A stretch of DNA of 23,131 nt. Source: Candidatus Omnitrophota bacterium. Its GTDB lineage: Bacteria; Ratteibacteria; UBA8468; B48-G9; DSTR01. Within the stretch, counting starts at the first letter, position 1, and every line of letters begins with the position of its first letter. The stretch spans positions 1 through 23,131 of the forward strand of contig JAMWDF010000014.1 of assembly GCA_023818865.1 (NCBI GenBank), in the 5' to 3' direction. A program made the position numbers and the translations under genes. Of the stretch, positions 8,945 through 16,730 are shown piece by piece. The notes beneath the pieces are model-generated. The model had not been told where the DNA came from. It ran no database searches and saw only the letters and a list, made by a program, of their open reading frames with translations.

Positions 8945-9046
8945 ATGGGCCCAAGCATTCCGGAAGATTTTGCCTTGCCCTGGGAAATTTTCTCCGTAGA
9001 AATTGCCGAAGAGGAAATTCTGACTCTCAGAAGATATGGAGTGTAA
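8945..9046 (+). other. Short coding-like stretch between the flavin reductase and nitroreductase genes
   Basis: The 234 bases between the two genes hold no convincing gene. One frame is open from 8906 to TAA 9044-9046. From ATG 8945 it would encode 33 residues (starting MGPSIPEDFALPWEIFSVEI) with a protein-like composition. No ribosome site precedes it. It may be a small protein, a remnant of a longer gene broken upstream by TAG at 8903, or chance. Confidence 0.15.
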
Positions 9047-9116
9047 AGCCAAACGGTTGGTGGAGTTGCCTTTTATTTTTAGCGACCCTATTCGCTGGGT
9101 TAAAGTTAACCTTTGC

Positions 9117-9767
9117 CTATTTTTTCACTGGATAACCCACTGGCTGGGTCAGGATAATCTTTTGGTCCGGCCTTAGTCCAAGCACCTGACTTAAGACCGG
9201 TCTATCCACCACACCTAAAACCACTGTGTTCAAACCGGCTGAGGCGCAAAAGAGGTAAACATTCTGGCTGATAAAACCAGTGTCTGTTGCCGAGTAAAAG
9301 TCTTTGTCAGCCTGGGAAGCTTTGCCCATCCGGGAAAAATCAGCTACATAGGCCAGCACCACCGGCGCAACCTTGACAAAAGATTGTCGGCCGAAGGAAG
9401 CCCGATGGTCTCCAGCCACTACTGGTTTCAAAAGATTTGCCTTGGCGTCATAAAGATACACTCCCTGGGATAAAGCCACATAAATATCTATTTCCTGCCA
9501 GTTGACAGCTGAAGGTGCGGTTCTCTTGCCTGATTCCGGCCGGTTGAGGCCAAAAGCCGCCCAGAGAAGGTCAGAAATGACTTGACTTGGCAGATCTTGA
9601 GGACTGAACTCCCTGACAGATCTTCTTAGGCTGAGGACCTCCATCAATGGTTTCCCTCCGGTAGTCTGGGGCTTTGGCAACGAAAGAGGCTGAAGATTTT
9701 CACTGGTAGCTAGCCAACTTATTCCCAGCAATAAACAAACTATAAGCCTTCCTTTTACTTTTCTCAC
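9117..9767 (-). CDS. Secreted nitroreductase / SagB-type oxidoreductase family protein
   Basis: A 216-residue FMN-dependent nitroreductase-fold protein. Motifs are LSLRRSVREFSPQDL (Arg48-Arg49-Ser50, phosphate and flavin contacts), LLWAAFGLNRP, RTAPSAVNWQEIDIYVA and the helix DTGFISQNVYLFCASAGL followed by GVVD, as in the SagB/ThcOx branch. Unusually it starts with a signal-peptide-like segment (MRKVKGRLIVCLLLGISWLATS), so it is probably exported, perhaps as a periplasmic enzyme. The start is GTG 9765-9767, five bases after a strong GGAGG site. It stops with TAG. A good promoter lies upstream. It stands alone on this strand, so no pathway can be inferred. Confidence 0.75.
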   Translation of the reverse strand: MRKVKGRLIVCLLLGISWLATSENLQPLSLPKPQTTGGKPLMEVLSLRRSVREFSPQDLPSQVISDLLWAAFGLNRPESGKRTAPSAVNWQEIDIYVALSQGVYLYDAKANLLKPVVAGDHRASFGRQSFVKVAPVVLAYVADFSRMGKASQADKDFYSATDTGFISQNVYLFCASAGLNTVVLGVVDRPVLSQVLGLRPDQKIILTQPVGYPVKK

Positions 9768-9822
9768 CCTGCCTCCTTTTTTCCCAGGTTTTTGCTGGAT
9801 AACTTATCTCTTGGCTGCTTTT

Positions 9823-9851
9823 ATCATACCAGAATAAAACCGAGGAGACAA
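9823..9851 (-). promoter_or_regulatory. Sigma70-type promoter for the nitroreductase gene
   Basis: On the minus strand, TTGTCT (9846-9851), a 17-base spacer and TATGAT (9823-9828). The -10 box matches five of six positions. It gives a leader of about 50 bases before GTG 9767, containing the GGAGG ribosome site. Confidence 0.5.
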
Positions 9852-10084
9852 ACCATTTCCCTGGTTTACCACTTTTCTCACTCGTAGTTGGGATAGCGCC
9901 AAAAATCCTCTCAGCTCATTCCTTAAGAGAATTCTCCTTTATCTGCGAAACATTTTCCTATCCCAAACAAGAACCTTGGTATCATCGCTCTCTTTTCTTA
10001 ACCTCAAGAAGAAAAATAAGTTCCTTGATAAGACTAATTTTGCCAAACCTGGCAGCCTGGAGATAAGGTGCTGATAGGGCTGAA

Positions 10085-10113
10085 TTGAGAAGATGGTACT
10101 TTTGGAGTATAGT
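10085..10113 (+). promoter_or_regulatory. Sigma70-type promoter for hldD
   Basis: TTGAGA (10085-10090), exactly 17 bases, then TATAGT (10108-10113). Predicted start near 10120, leaving a very short leader with GAAGG before ATG 10132. The fit supports ATG 10132 over the longer frame from 10093. Confidence 0.55.
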
Positions 10114-10131
10114 AAAAAAAAGAAGGTCAGA

Positions 10132-11094
10132 ATGAAAACTGTGGTCACTGGAGGGTCAGGCTTTATCGGCAGCGTATTTGTCTGGCGGCTAAACCTGGCC
10201 GGGATAAATGAGATTCTAGTGGTGGATGAGTTTGAGGAAACAAAGAGAAAAAATCTGGAAGGCAAGCGGATCAAAGACTGTCTGGAGAAGGATGTTTTTC
10301 CGGAGAAGCTTTTTTCTGGTAAGCTGGGCAGGATTGACCTTTTGGTGCATCTGGGCGCCTGTAGTTCCACTACTGAGAGAGATGAGGCCTACCTGAAGGA
10401 GAATAACTACCTTTATTCCCGAAGGTTAGCCGAATGGGCTTTGGAGAGAAATGTGCCTTTCTATTATGCTTCTTCAGCCGCCACCTATGGTCAGGGTGAG
10501 CTGGGCTTTTGCGACGATGACCAGGTAACCTTGAAGTTAAAGCCGCTTAATCCTTATGGTTGGTCCAAGCAGCTGTTTGATCTCTGGGTGGTAGAAAATG
10601 GCCTGGCTCAAAAAGTGACTGGATTTAAGTTTTTTAATGTCTTTGGGCCAAATGAATACCATAAGCGGGAGATGAGAAGTGTTGTTCTGAAGACATACGA
10701 AAGAATTAAAAAAGAAGGCAAAGCTTGCCTATTTAAGTCTTATCGCCCAGATTTTGCTCACGGTGAGCAAAAGCGCGATTTTGTCTACGTAAAGGACGCA
10801 GTGGAAGTGATGTGGTATTTTGTTACCCACCCAGAGAAAAAGGGAATTTTTAATGTGGGGACTGGCCAGGCCAGGTCATTTAATGACCTGGTGAACGCCT
10901 TGTTTGCCGCTCTGGGAATGAAACCAAGGATTGAATACATTGAGATGCCGGAGAATATTAGAAAACAGTACCAGTATTTTACTCAGGCTGACCTGCGCAA
11001 ACTACGGCAGGCTGGTTGCCAGTACCGCTTTCGGGAATTGGAAGAGTCAGTAGCTGAGTACGCGAAGTTTCTGGAGCAGTCCGCCTATTTGTGA
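10132..11094 (+). CDS. hldD: ADP-L-glycero-D-manno-heptose-6-epimerase
   Basis: A 320-residue short-chain dehydrogenase-type epimerase. It converts ADP-D-glycero- to ADP-L-glycero-manno-heptose for the LPS inner core, in the cytoplasm. The Rossmann motif TGGSGFIGS (6-14) binds NADP. LGACSSTTERD (75-85) is a hallmark of HldD. YASSAATYGQG and NPYGWSKQLFD give the catalytic Ser115/116, Tyr142 and Lys146. FNVFGPNEYHK, MRSVVLK and RDFVYVKDAV are further conserved HldD segments. Length is normal for the family. ATG 10132 has GAAGG before it and a well-placed promoter. It is monocistronic: the next gene is convergent. Its presence argues for a diderm cell making heptose-containing LPS. Confidence 0.92.
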   Translation: MKTVVTGGSGFIGSVFVWRLNLAGINEILVVDEFEETKRKNLEGKRIKDCLEKDVFPEKLFSGKLGRIDLLVHLGACSSTTERDEAYLKENNYLYSRRLAEWALERNVPFYYASSAATYGQGELGFCDDDQVTLKLKPLNPYGWSKQLFDLWVVENGLAQKVTGFKFFNVFGPNEYHKREMRSVVLKTYERIKKEGKACLFKSYRPDFAHGEQKRDFVYVKDAVEVMWYFVTHPEKKGIFNVGTGQARSFNDLVNALFAALGMKPRIEYIEMPENIRKQYQYFTQADLRKLRQAGCQYRFRELEESVAEYAKFLEQSAYL

Positions 11095-11110
11095 ATCAGC
11101 TGGAGAAAGT

Positions 11111-12136
11111 TTACCAGACAACCTTCACCGGCTTATTCTTCTGACTGCTTTCAACCGCGGCCAAAACCATTGCTAAACTTTTGATATTATCTTCAGCAGC
11201 GGTCAAAGGTTTCTTGCCTTGCCGGACACATCTTAAGAATTCGTCAATTAGCCCAGAATGTCCTTCCAGGGGTAATTCGGGAAAGCCAACTTCCAGTTTT
11301 TCTACCTCCCGTTTGAAGCCAGTTTTCCCCTTTACCCTTTCTACCTGGCATCGTTCATTCCCATCCCAGACGGCGCTTCCTTTACTCCCAATTAGTCGCC
11401 ACTGGCCTTCCCAGGAAGTATTCATTCCCTCAGCGCACCAGCTGCCCCGGTAGGAATAAACCACCCCGCCAGTCATTTCAAACAAGGCAATAGCTGAGGC
11501 GTCATGCTCATACCAGGAACCTACTGGATTCCATTCGTGGCAGAAAACGGAAACCGGATCAACCCCTGAGATGAACCGAGCAGCATCAAAGGTATGGATA
11601 GCCATATCCAGAAGAAGGACATGTTTCATTCGGTCACGGAAACCACCAAAATGCGCCCCGATAAAAAAGTCACTAGTTAAGGTAGTCAACTGACCAAGGA
11701 TTTTGGAGCGGACCAGGTTCACAATTCCTCTAATCCACCGGGTGTAGCGGCGGTTCTGGATGATGGCGTAAATCCGTTTCTTCTTAAGAGAGATTTCTAC
11801 CAATTTCTGGGCATGGCTGAGGGTATCAGCCATTGGTTTTTCCGCCAGAACATGGCACCCATGCCCAAAGGCGGTCATCGCCACCGAATAATGTGATTCC
11901 GGGGTGGTACAGTCAAAGACCGCTTCCGGCTGCACTGTTTTTAACATAGAAGGCAAGTCAGTCCCCACGGGAATGTCCTGAAGATTAAACTGACTGGCCA
12001 GGTTTTCCGCTGCCTCCTTTCTGATGTCTACCAAACCCACCAGCCTGGCATCCTTCCTTTCTTGAAGCGGCTTCACCCAGGCACGGCTGATGCCGCCGCA
12101 ACCCACGAGAACGACCTTAATCACACTTTCCTTCAT
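11111..12136 (-). CDS. Gfo/Idh/MocA family NAD(P)-dependent oxidoreductase
   Basis: A 341-residue sugar dehydrogenase-type protein. The N-terminal Rossmann domain has VVLVGCGGISRAW (8-20) and an acidic turn VDIRKE. HVLAEKPMAD carries the catalytic Lys100 of the EKP motif. The C-terminal domain has LLLDMAIHTFDAARF (Asp177, His181), a typical active-site helix of the family. These enzymes oxidise or reduce sugars, inositols and derivatives with NAD(P); substrate cannot be read here. ATG 12136 follows a GGGGGA-type ribosome site. It lies 47 bases downstream of the RNase HII-like gene on the same strand, so it may be the last gene of that transcript. The trailing KPVKVVW is typical for the family. 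Confidence 0.88.
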   Translation of the reverse strand: MKESVIKVVLVGCGGISRAWVKPLQERKDARLVGLVDIRKEAAENLASQFNLQDIPVGTDLPSMLKTVQPEAVFDCTTPESHYSVAMTAFGHGCHVLAEKPMADTLSHAQKLVEISLKKKRIYAIIQNRRYTRWIRGIVNLVRSKILGQLTTLTSDFFIGAHFGGFRDRMKHVLLLDMAIHTFDAARFISGVDPVSVFCHEWNPVGSWYEHDASAIALFEMTGGVVYSYRGSWCAEGMNTSWEGQWRLIGSKGSAVWDGNERCQVERVKGKTGFKREVEKLEVGFPELPLEGHSGLIDEFLRCVRQGKKPLTAAEDNIKSLAMVLAAVESSQKNKPVKVVW

Positions 12137-12183
12137 AATTTCCCCCTGGTTGGTAAATGGCTCATTCCTGCCTTCAGCCTGAA

Positions 12184-13065
12184 CTAGGCCTGCCGAATCA
12201 GGCAGGTGAGAGGAATTTTTCTTCTGGCCAATTCTGGCCTTATTTTATCCAAAAAAGATTTTGTCTGCCTATCCCGATATCCGGAGACAGGAAACTTGTT
12301 GCCCAGATAGTTATTGATACTTTCCATAAAAATCTCGCGAACAAATTTGCCAACCAGAGAAGCTAAAGCTGCGGCTAGACACTTCTCTTCCACCTTTACC
12401 CAAAAATTTAGCCGATATTCTTTTCCTGCCAAGATAAGATGATAGGCGGATAACTCTGGCGTTTCCTGCAAAATCTTAATTCTGGCTTCAGGAAAGGCAT
12501 ACCTAAGCCAAGAAGAATATTTCTTCAAACCACCAATCTTGCCAGCAATAATTTCCGTTTCCACTGTAGCCAGGTTTCGGATGACGCTGGCAAAAGTGCA
12601 AAAATCAACAAAAGATTTTGATTGTTTCCGGCGGAAAAACTCATTTAGCCTGGCTGAACAGAGTATCTGGGAATGGATGGCTTTTAAGGTTACCTTTTCC
12701 TTTTCTGCCCAGGTTTTGATCCTTTCTGAGAAAAGACTGATTTCCTTTCTGTCTGTCCGAGTAAAACGACTGTTTAATCCAGACCAGCACAGGTCTATCT
12801 CCGCTGGACAACGGTGTTCTGAGGAGATGCCTTGGAGAAACAAGGCAGGACTTTCGGGAAGGTACCCGTAAATAGAAGAAAAAAGAGCCAGACAGAACAA
12901 CTCCAGTTTTCTAAGCCTTCCGGGGTCACTTGAGGAAAAAAATTTTTTACTATCTTTTGCCCCCGGTAGCCAGTTTTTTGTTTCTCCCTGGATAACAACT
13001 CCGGTAACAACCAGTGGGCCCATCAGCGGACCCAGTCCATTTTCATCAATCCCAAGAATAGTCAT
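12184..13065 (-). CDS. Divergent RNase HII-like protein
   Basis: A 293-residue protein of the RNase H type II fold, longer than ordinary RNase HII (about 200-230). The N-terminal GIDENGLGPLMGPLVVTGVVI replaces the canonical DEAGRGPLAGP and keeps Asp7 and Glu8. KDSKK (37-41) matches the HII DSKKL segment. The C-terminal CLAAALASLVGKFVREIFM and SGYRDRQTKSFL match IAAASILAKVTRD and the KGYGT region. The segment GKIGGLKKY (175-183) appears to correspond to the third-Asp region, but no Asp is seen there, so full catalytic competence is doubtful. ATG 13065 overlaps the permease gene by ATGA. It stops with TAG. It may be the only RNase HII of the cell or a specialised relative. Confidence 0.6.
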   Translation of the reverse strand: MTILGIDENGLGPLMGPLVVTGVVIQGETKNWLPGAKDSKKFFSSSDPGRLRKLELFCLALFSSIYGYLPESPALFLQGISSEHRCPAEIDLCWSGLNSRFTRTDRKEISLFSERIKTWAEKEKVTLKAIHSQILCSARLNEFFRRKQSKSFVDFCTFASVIRNLATVETEIIAGKIGGLKKYSSWLRYAFPEARIKILQETPELSAYHLILAGKEYRLNFWVKVEEKCLAAALASLVGKFVREIFMESINNYLGNKFPVSGYRDRQTKSFLDKIRPELARRKIPLTCLIRQA

Positions 13066-13823
13066 CTTTTCAAAAAGGTGGCCAGCCCGCCAATAATTAA
13101 AACTACAGCGAAGATTCGCCGAAGTCTCACCGGGTTAAGCCGCATACTCAACCTGGCCCCGAAGGGCGCGGCAACTAAAGCAGCCATGGCTACCGGGAAA
13201 CCAGTTCTTACTTCTATTAACCGTTCTGCCCAGTAACCCAGACAGCCGGAGAAGGCGTTAAAAAACACCGCTGTCAAAACTGTGCCCACACAGATTCTCA
13301 TCGGTATTCCTACCCATAGGTAAAGCAACGGAACAATGATAATGGCCCCACCCACCCCCCCCATACCGGAAGCAATACCCCCAGCCAATCCCACTATCAC
13401 TCCTTTCCCGATGGATACCGGTGGGCAGCTCTGCTTTTCATCTTCCGCCAGATTCTCTTTCCGGTTGCTTCCCTGCCACATTTTTAGCCCTGTTATGACC
13501 ACCAGAGTAATAAAGAATGATTTCACCACTATATCAGGAAGTACAGCCGTGAAGAAAGCCCCCAATCTGGCGCCGAAAATCCCGCCGGTGATAATGGAAA
13601 GAGAAAGAGTCCCTTCCACCTGCCGGCTTCTCCAGTGGGTAACCAAGCCTGACAACGAAGAGAAGACAATGACCATTAGACTGGTAGCGATGGCTTTTTT
13701 TATGGGCAAATCAAAAAAGAAGAAAAATATTGGCACGAAAAGAGAGCCGCCGCCCATGCCGGTTAGCCCGGAGATAAACCCGCCAGCTACGCCGGAAACA
13801 AGGGACTTGATAAGAGTAAGCAT
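13062..13823 (-). CDS. TauE/SafE family sulfite exporter-like permease
   Basis: A 253-residue inner-membrane protein of the TauE/SafE (DUF81) family, with about eight hydrophobic segments. Two repeated halves each begin with the family's Gly-rich motif: GGFISGLTGMGGGSLFVPIFFFF (about 14-37) and GIASGMGGVGGAIIIVPLLYLW (about 153-174). Relatives export sulfite, sulfoacetate or other small organosulfur anions, but individual substrates are seldom known. ATG 13823 has no clear ribosome site. The stop overlaps the RNase HII-like start by four bases, so the two are translationally coupled. A poor -10-like TAAAAT sits only five bases before the ATG and cannot be the promoter for this start. Confidence 0.85.
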   Translation of the reverse strand: MLTLIKSLVSGVAGGFISGLTGMGGGSLFVPIFFFFFDLPIKKAIATSLMVIVFSSLSGLVTHWRSRQVEGTLSLSIITGGIFGARLGAFFTAVLPDIVVKSFFITLVVITGLKMWQGSNRKENLAEDEKQSCPPVSIGKGVIVGLAGGIASGMGGVGGAIIIVPLLYLWVGIPMRICVGTVLTAVFFNAFSGCLGYWAERLIEVRTGFPVAMAALVAAPFGARLSMRLNPVRLRRIFAVVLIIGGLATFLKR

Positions 13824-13927
13824 GCGCTATTTTACTACCAAGGGAAGAGAAAGGTAAATTCTTTTCTTCTGACTACAGCGTTTTTCCGTTTGCTCCATCG
13901 TCCTTGTCTGATTTATCATAAGAAGCC

Positions 13928-15076
13928 ATGGACGAAATAATAAGGGCCCTCTCTAATTTTCAGGCTGATGTCAGAAACCAGGCGTTGAGGGAAGTTATCC
14001 AGGCTATTCGGCAAGGGAGAATAAAACCATCAGGTGAATACACTGGCTGGTTGAATTTGCATCTCCATACTTTCCACTCATTTAACTATAAGGGCTGGTC
14101 TCCTTCCCGGTTAATGTTTGAGGCCTGGAAAACTAAACTGGAGTGGTCAGGCACAATTGATTTTGACACTCTAGCCGGGCTGGAGGAGACCACCAAGACA
14201 GCGAGATTACTGGGGATAAAGGCAACAGGCGGTTTTGAATCAAGGGTTTTTGTTCCGGAGTACCGGCAGCTGGTAATTAACTCGCCTAAAGAGCCTGGTA
14301 TTTATTATCTCTGCGGTCAAGGGTTCAAAAGATGTCCACCAGAAAATACTTCTGAAGGGAGATTTTTGCAGAACTTGAAAGGAATGGCCCAGGCTCGCAA
14401 CCGAATGGTGGTGGCCCGGTTGAACAAATTTCTTGGACGGGTGGAGTTAGATTACGAAAAGGATGTTTGGCCGCTCACTCCCTCAGCTAACCCTACCGAA
14501 CGTCATATAGTCGCCGCCTATCAACAGGTTTCAGAAAAGGTATTAGCTTCAGGCGTAGACCGTTTCTGGAGTGAAACCCTTGGCGAACCGGAAAAAAAAA
14601 TTGCTGACCTAAGGAAGAATCGGCCCCAGGATTTTCAGGAGGTAATGCGGAGTAAACTGATTAAGTTCGGCGGGCCTGGTTATGTGGAGCCAGAAGAGAA
14701 ACTTTTTCCGCGCCTGAAAGAAGTTATCCAGGGGATTGAACAAGCCGGTGGCCTGCCCATTGGCACCTGGTTGGATGGTACCAGTGAAGGCGAGAAGAAC
14801 CCAGAGGCACTCCTTGAATTTCTTCTCAGCCAGGGGATAAAAGGAATGGCTATCATTCCAGAAAGAAACTGGAATATCCGAGCGGAAAAGGAAAGAGAGG
14901 TCAAACTGGCAAAGCTGAAAGAATTTCTGGCCACCTGCGAGAAAATGAAAATCCCGGTTATCTGCGGGACCGAGATGAATAAAGCCGGTCAGCCATTTGT
15001 TGATGATTTTCGTCAGCCGGTCCTGGCTGAGTATTTGCCTTTTTTCCTGGAGTCAGCCAGCGCTCTTTTCCAATGA
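13928..15076 (+). CDS. PHP-domain-like protein (predicted metal-dependent phosphoesterase fold)
   Basis: A 382-residue soluble protein. After a helical N-terminus it has LNLHLHTFHSF (His45, His47, His50), the first PHP motif, then SGTIDFDTLAGLEE (Asp78, Asp80), comparable to the TDHDTLxGxxE motif but without the His. GGFESRVF (Glu104) fits the third metal-ligand region, and VICGTEMNKAG near the C-terminus replaces the usual G-S-D-x-H. A large central helical part (about 130-260) separates the halves. PHP proteins hydrolyse phosphoesters using a trinuclear metal site; several ligands look altered here, so the reaction is uncertain. It diverges from the permease operon and precedes the arsenic operon without evident linkage. 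Confidence 0.6.
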   Translation: MDEIIRALSNFQADVRNQALREVIQAIRQGRIKPSGEYTGWLNLHLHTFHSFNYKGWSPSRLMFEAWKTKLEWSGTIDFDTLAGLEETTKTARLLGIKATGGFESRVFVPEYRQLVINSPKEPGIYYLCGQGFKRCPPENTSEGRFLQNLKGMAQARNRMVVARLNKFLGRVELDYEKDVWPLTPSANPTERHIVAAYQQVSEKVLASGVDRFWSETLGEPEKKIADLRKNRPQDFQEVMRSKLIKFGGPGYVEPEEKLFPRLKEVIQGIEQAGGLPIGTWLDGTSEGEKNPEALLEFLLSQGIKGMAIIPERNWNIRAEKEREVKLAKLKEFLATCEKMKIPVICGTEMNKAGQPFVDDFRQPVLAEYLPFFLESASALFQ

Positions 15077-15128
15077 ATTGTCTCTGATGGGTTAGTCTCG
15101 CCCGCTTTTCTCCGTGAAAAATCTTCTC

Positions 15129-15157
15129 TTGACAGCCGGGGCCAATAGAGGTATAAA
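15129..15157 (+). promoter_or_regulatory. Near-consensus sigma70 promoter of the arsenic operon
   Basis: TTGACA (15129-15134), a 17-base spacer and TATAAA (15152-15157). The -35 box is perfect and the -10 box matches five of six. Transcription should begin around 15163-15165, leaving only about six to eight bases before ATG 15171, so the arsR message would be nearly leaderless. Confidence 0.75.
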
Positions 15158-15172
15158 TAGCAAAATAGCTAT
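15157..15172. promoter_or_regulatory. Putative ArsR operator palindrome
   Basis: ATAGC (15157-15161), six bases, then GCTAT (15168-15172) form an inverted repeat spanning the predicted transcription start and the arsR ATG. Autorepressing ArsR proteins bind such repeats near the -10/+1 region. The repeat is seen; binding is inferred. Confidence 0.45.
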
Positions 15173-15545
15173 GTCACTATCTAAGGAACAATCGGTGGGC
15201 AGAGAAGACTTGGAGAGGATTTTTAAGGCTCTGGCTAACGCCAACCGCCTCCGCATCTTGAAAATGTTCCAGGAAAAACCAATGTGTGTTTGCGAAATTC
15301 GGTTCGTCCTGGGAATTTCCCAGCCTACGGTTTCCCGTCATCTCCAGGTTCTGAAACAAGCGGGGTTAATTGAAAACCGAACTCAGGGACCCTGGGTTAA
15401 CTACCAGATAAGAAATTATCCCACCGGCCATCCAATAAAGACAATCCTATCTCTTCTTTCCTCAGCCCAAAAGGAAGAGATATTTGAGGCTGACCGAAAA
15501 AGGATGGAAAAAGCAAACCGCTATCAAATCTGCCGGAGGAAATGA
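15171..15545 (+). CDS. arsR: ArsR family metalloid-responsive repressor
   Basis: A 124-residue winged-helix repressor. RIFKALANANRLRILKMF is the conserved ArsR N-terminal helix. PMCVCEIRFVLGISQPTVSRHLQVLKQAGLI holds the Cys39-x-Cys41 arsenite/antimonite site of the ELCVCDL type, followed by the recognition helix. VNYQI ends the wing. It represses the operon until As(III) binds. ATG 15171 is preferred over an upstream GTG frame from 15114, because the promoter's -10 box ends at 15157 and protein similarity begins near 15171. No ribosome site precedes it, in keeping with a nearly leaderless mRNA. It overlaps the next gene. Function is well supported by the Cys motif and by ArsC/ACR3 downstream. 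Confidence 0.9.
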   Translation: MSLSKEQSVGREDLERIFKALANANRLRILKMFQEKPMCVCEIRFVLGISQPTVSRHLQVLKQAGLIENRTQGPWVNYQIRNYPTGHPIKTILSLLSSAQKEEIFEADRKRMEKANRYQICRRK

Positions 15546-16726
15546 TGCATCTTGGCTTGAGCGAAAGTAAGAAATTTGTCTTGATGGTAGCCATTTTTCT
15601 GTTTTTTTATCTGGTACCTTTCCCTTTCCGAACCACTAATCCCCTGACTGAAGCCTTGCTCCTTCTCCAGTGGTATGCCCGGGAGCATGTTCTTCTTTGT
15701 TTGATTCCGGCTTTCTTTATCGCTGGGGCAATTGCGGTTGTTGTCAGCCAAGCAGCGGTATTAAAGTATTTTGGCCATCAGGCTAACAAAATCCTTTCTT
15801 ACTGCGTGGCGAGTGTCTCTGGTACAATTTTAGCAGTGTGTTCCTGCACGGTTTTACCGCTTTTTGCTGGGATTTATCGCCGGGGAGGAGGATTGGGACC
15901 AGCCACTGCTTTCCTTTATTCTGGACCGGCGATTAATGTCCTGGCAATTATTATGACGGCGCGGATTTTGGGTTGGAAGCTAGGATTAGCGAGAGCAATC
16001 TGCGCGGTGTTTATTAGCATTCTGGTAGGTTTACTCATGCACTTTATTTTCTTGAAAGAAGAAAGGGAAAGAGAAGAAGCGGCCGGTTTTTTTCTTAATC
16101 AGGCCGAGGAAAAACATTCTTTGGGGCAGACCAGTTCTCTTATTTTCTCTTTGGTGGCATTCTTAGTCCTGGCTAACTGGGCTGAGCCAAAAGCGGGAAT
16201 AGGCGGTTTCTGGGCAGCAGTAGCCAGTGTGAAATGGCTATTGAGTGGATTATCTCTCCTGGGCCTTTTTCTGGTATTGAAGAAATGGTACGCTGGGCAG
16301 GAAATTCAAGAGTGGGGAGAGGCTACCTGGGGTTTTGCCCGACAAATTACTCCGCTCCTTTTCTTGGGGGTATTCATTGCCGGCCTCTTTCTGGGGCGGC
16401 CAGGACAAGAGGGCCTTATTCCTTCAAGGTTGGTCGTGGCTCTGGTCGGTGGCAACTCTTTCCGAGCCAACCTGTTTGCTTCCCTAGTAGCGGCTTTCAT
16501 GTATTTTGCCACCCTGACAGAGGTGCCGATTCTTCAGGGCCTGCTGGGTTCGGGAATGGGCCAGGGACCGGCCCTGGCTTTACTTCTGGCTGGTCCGGCT
16601 CTCAGTTTACCCAGTATGCTGGTATTACGCAGCATCATTGGAACAAGAAAGACGGTGGTTTACGTCATTCTGGTGGTCGTTGTTTCTACGATCTCAGGGA
16701 TGGTATTTGGACATCTAACAAGATGA
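15545..16726 (+). CDS. YraQ/ArsP-type permease (DUF318 family)
   Basis: A 393-residue inner-membrane permease with about nine to ten hydrophobic segments. The hallmark segment AVCSCTVLPLFAGIYRRGGG followed by LGPATAFLYSGPAINVLAI (about 95-135) identifies the DUF318 permease family, whose member ArsP exports trivalent organoarsenicals. A charged cytoplasmic loop (KEEREREEAA) divides two halves, and the second half has LTEVPILQGLLGSGMGQGPALALLLAGPALSLPS, a second copy-like motif. Two ATGs compete: 15542 (overlap ATGA with arsR) and 15545. GGAGG at 15535-15539 is better spaced for 15545. In this operon it probably exports arsenic species or thiol conjugates; the exact cargo is inferred. Confidence 0.85.
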   Translation: MHLGLSESKKFVLMVAIFLFFYLVPFPFRTTNPLTEALLLLQWYAREHVLLCLIPAFFIAGAIAVVVSQAAVLKYFGHQANKILSYCVASVSGTILAVCSCTVLPLFAGIYRRGGGLGPATAFLYSGPAINVLAIIMTARILGWKLGLARAICAVFISILVGLLMHFIFLKEEREREEAAGFFLNQAEEKHSLGQTSSLIFSLVAFLVLANWAEPKAGIGGFWAAVASVKWLLSGLSLLGLFLVLKKWYAGQEIQEWGEATWGFARQITPLLFLGVFIAGLFLGRPGQEGLIPSRLVVALVGGNSFRANLFASLVAAFMYFATLTEVPILQGLLGSGMGQGPALALLLAGPALSLPSMLVLRSIIGTRKTVVYVILVVVVSTISGMVFGHLTR

Positions 16727-16730
16727 AAAC

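Larger units (their letters stand above)
9768..10131. other. Divergent intergenic region with two promoters
   Basis: These 364 bases separate the minus-strand nitroreductase from plus-strand hldD. Each end holds a promoter (listed separately). I see no RNA gene, repeat or credible coding frame in the middle; a minus-strand open frame here (9939-10370) is mostly the shadow of hldD. Confidence 0.6.

Noticed and set aside
9939..10370. Minus-strand 143-residue open frame overlapping hldD
   Set aside because: Composition is Phe/Ser/Arg-rich antisense type; hldD on the other strand explains the region fully.
12189..12206. Hairpin CCTGCC-GAATCA-GGCAGG as a terminator
   Set aside because: It lies in the last codons of the RNase HII-like gene, has only a six-base stem and no T-run on either strand.
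13829..13851. TAAAAT -10 box upstream of the TauE/SafE gene
   Set aside because: It ends only five bases before the ATG, so transcription would begin inside the gene.
13336..13857. Plus-strand 173-residue open frame opposite the TauE/SafE gene
   Set aside because: It is the Pro/Thr-rich antisense of a membrane-protein gene, with no ribosome site or recognisable motif.
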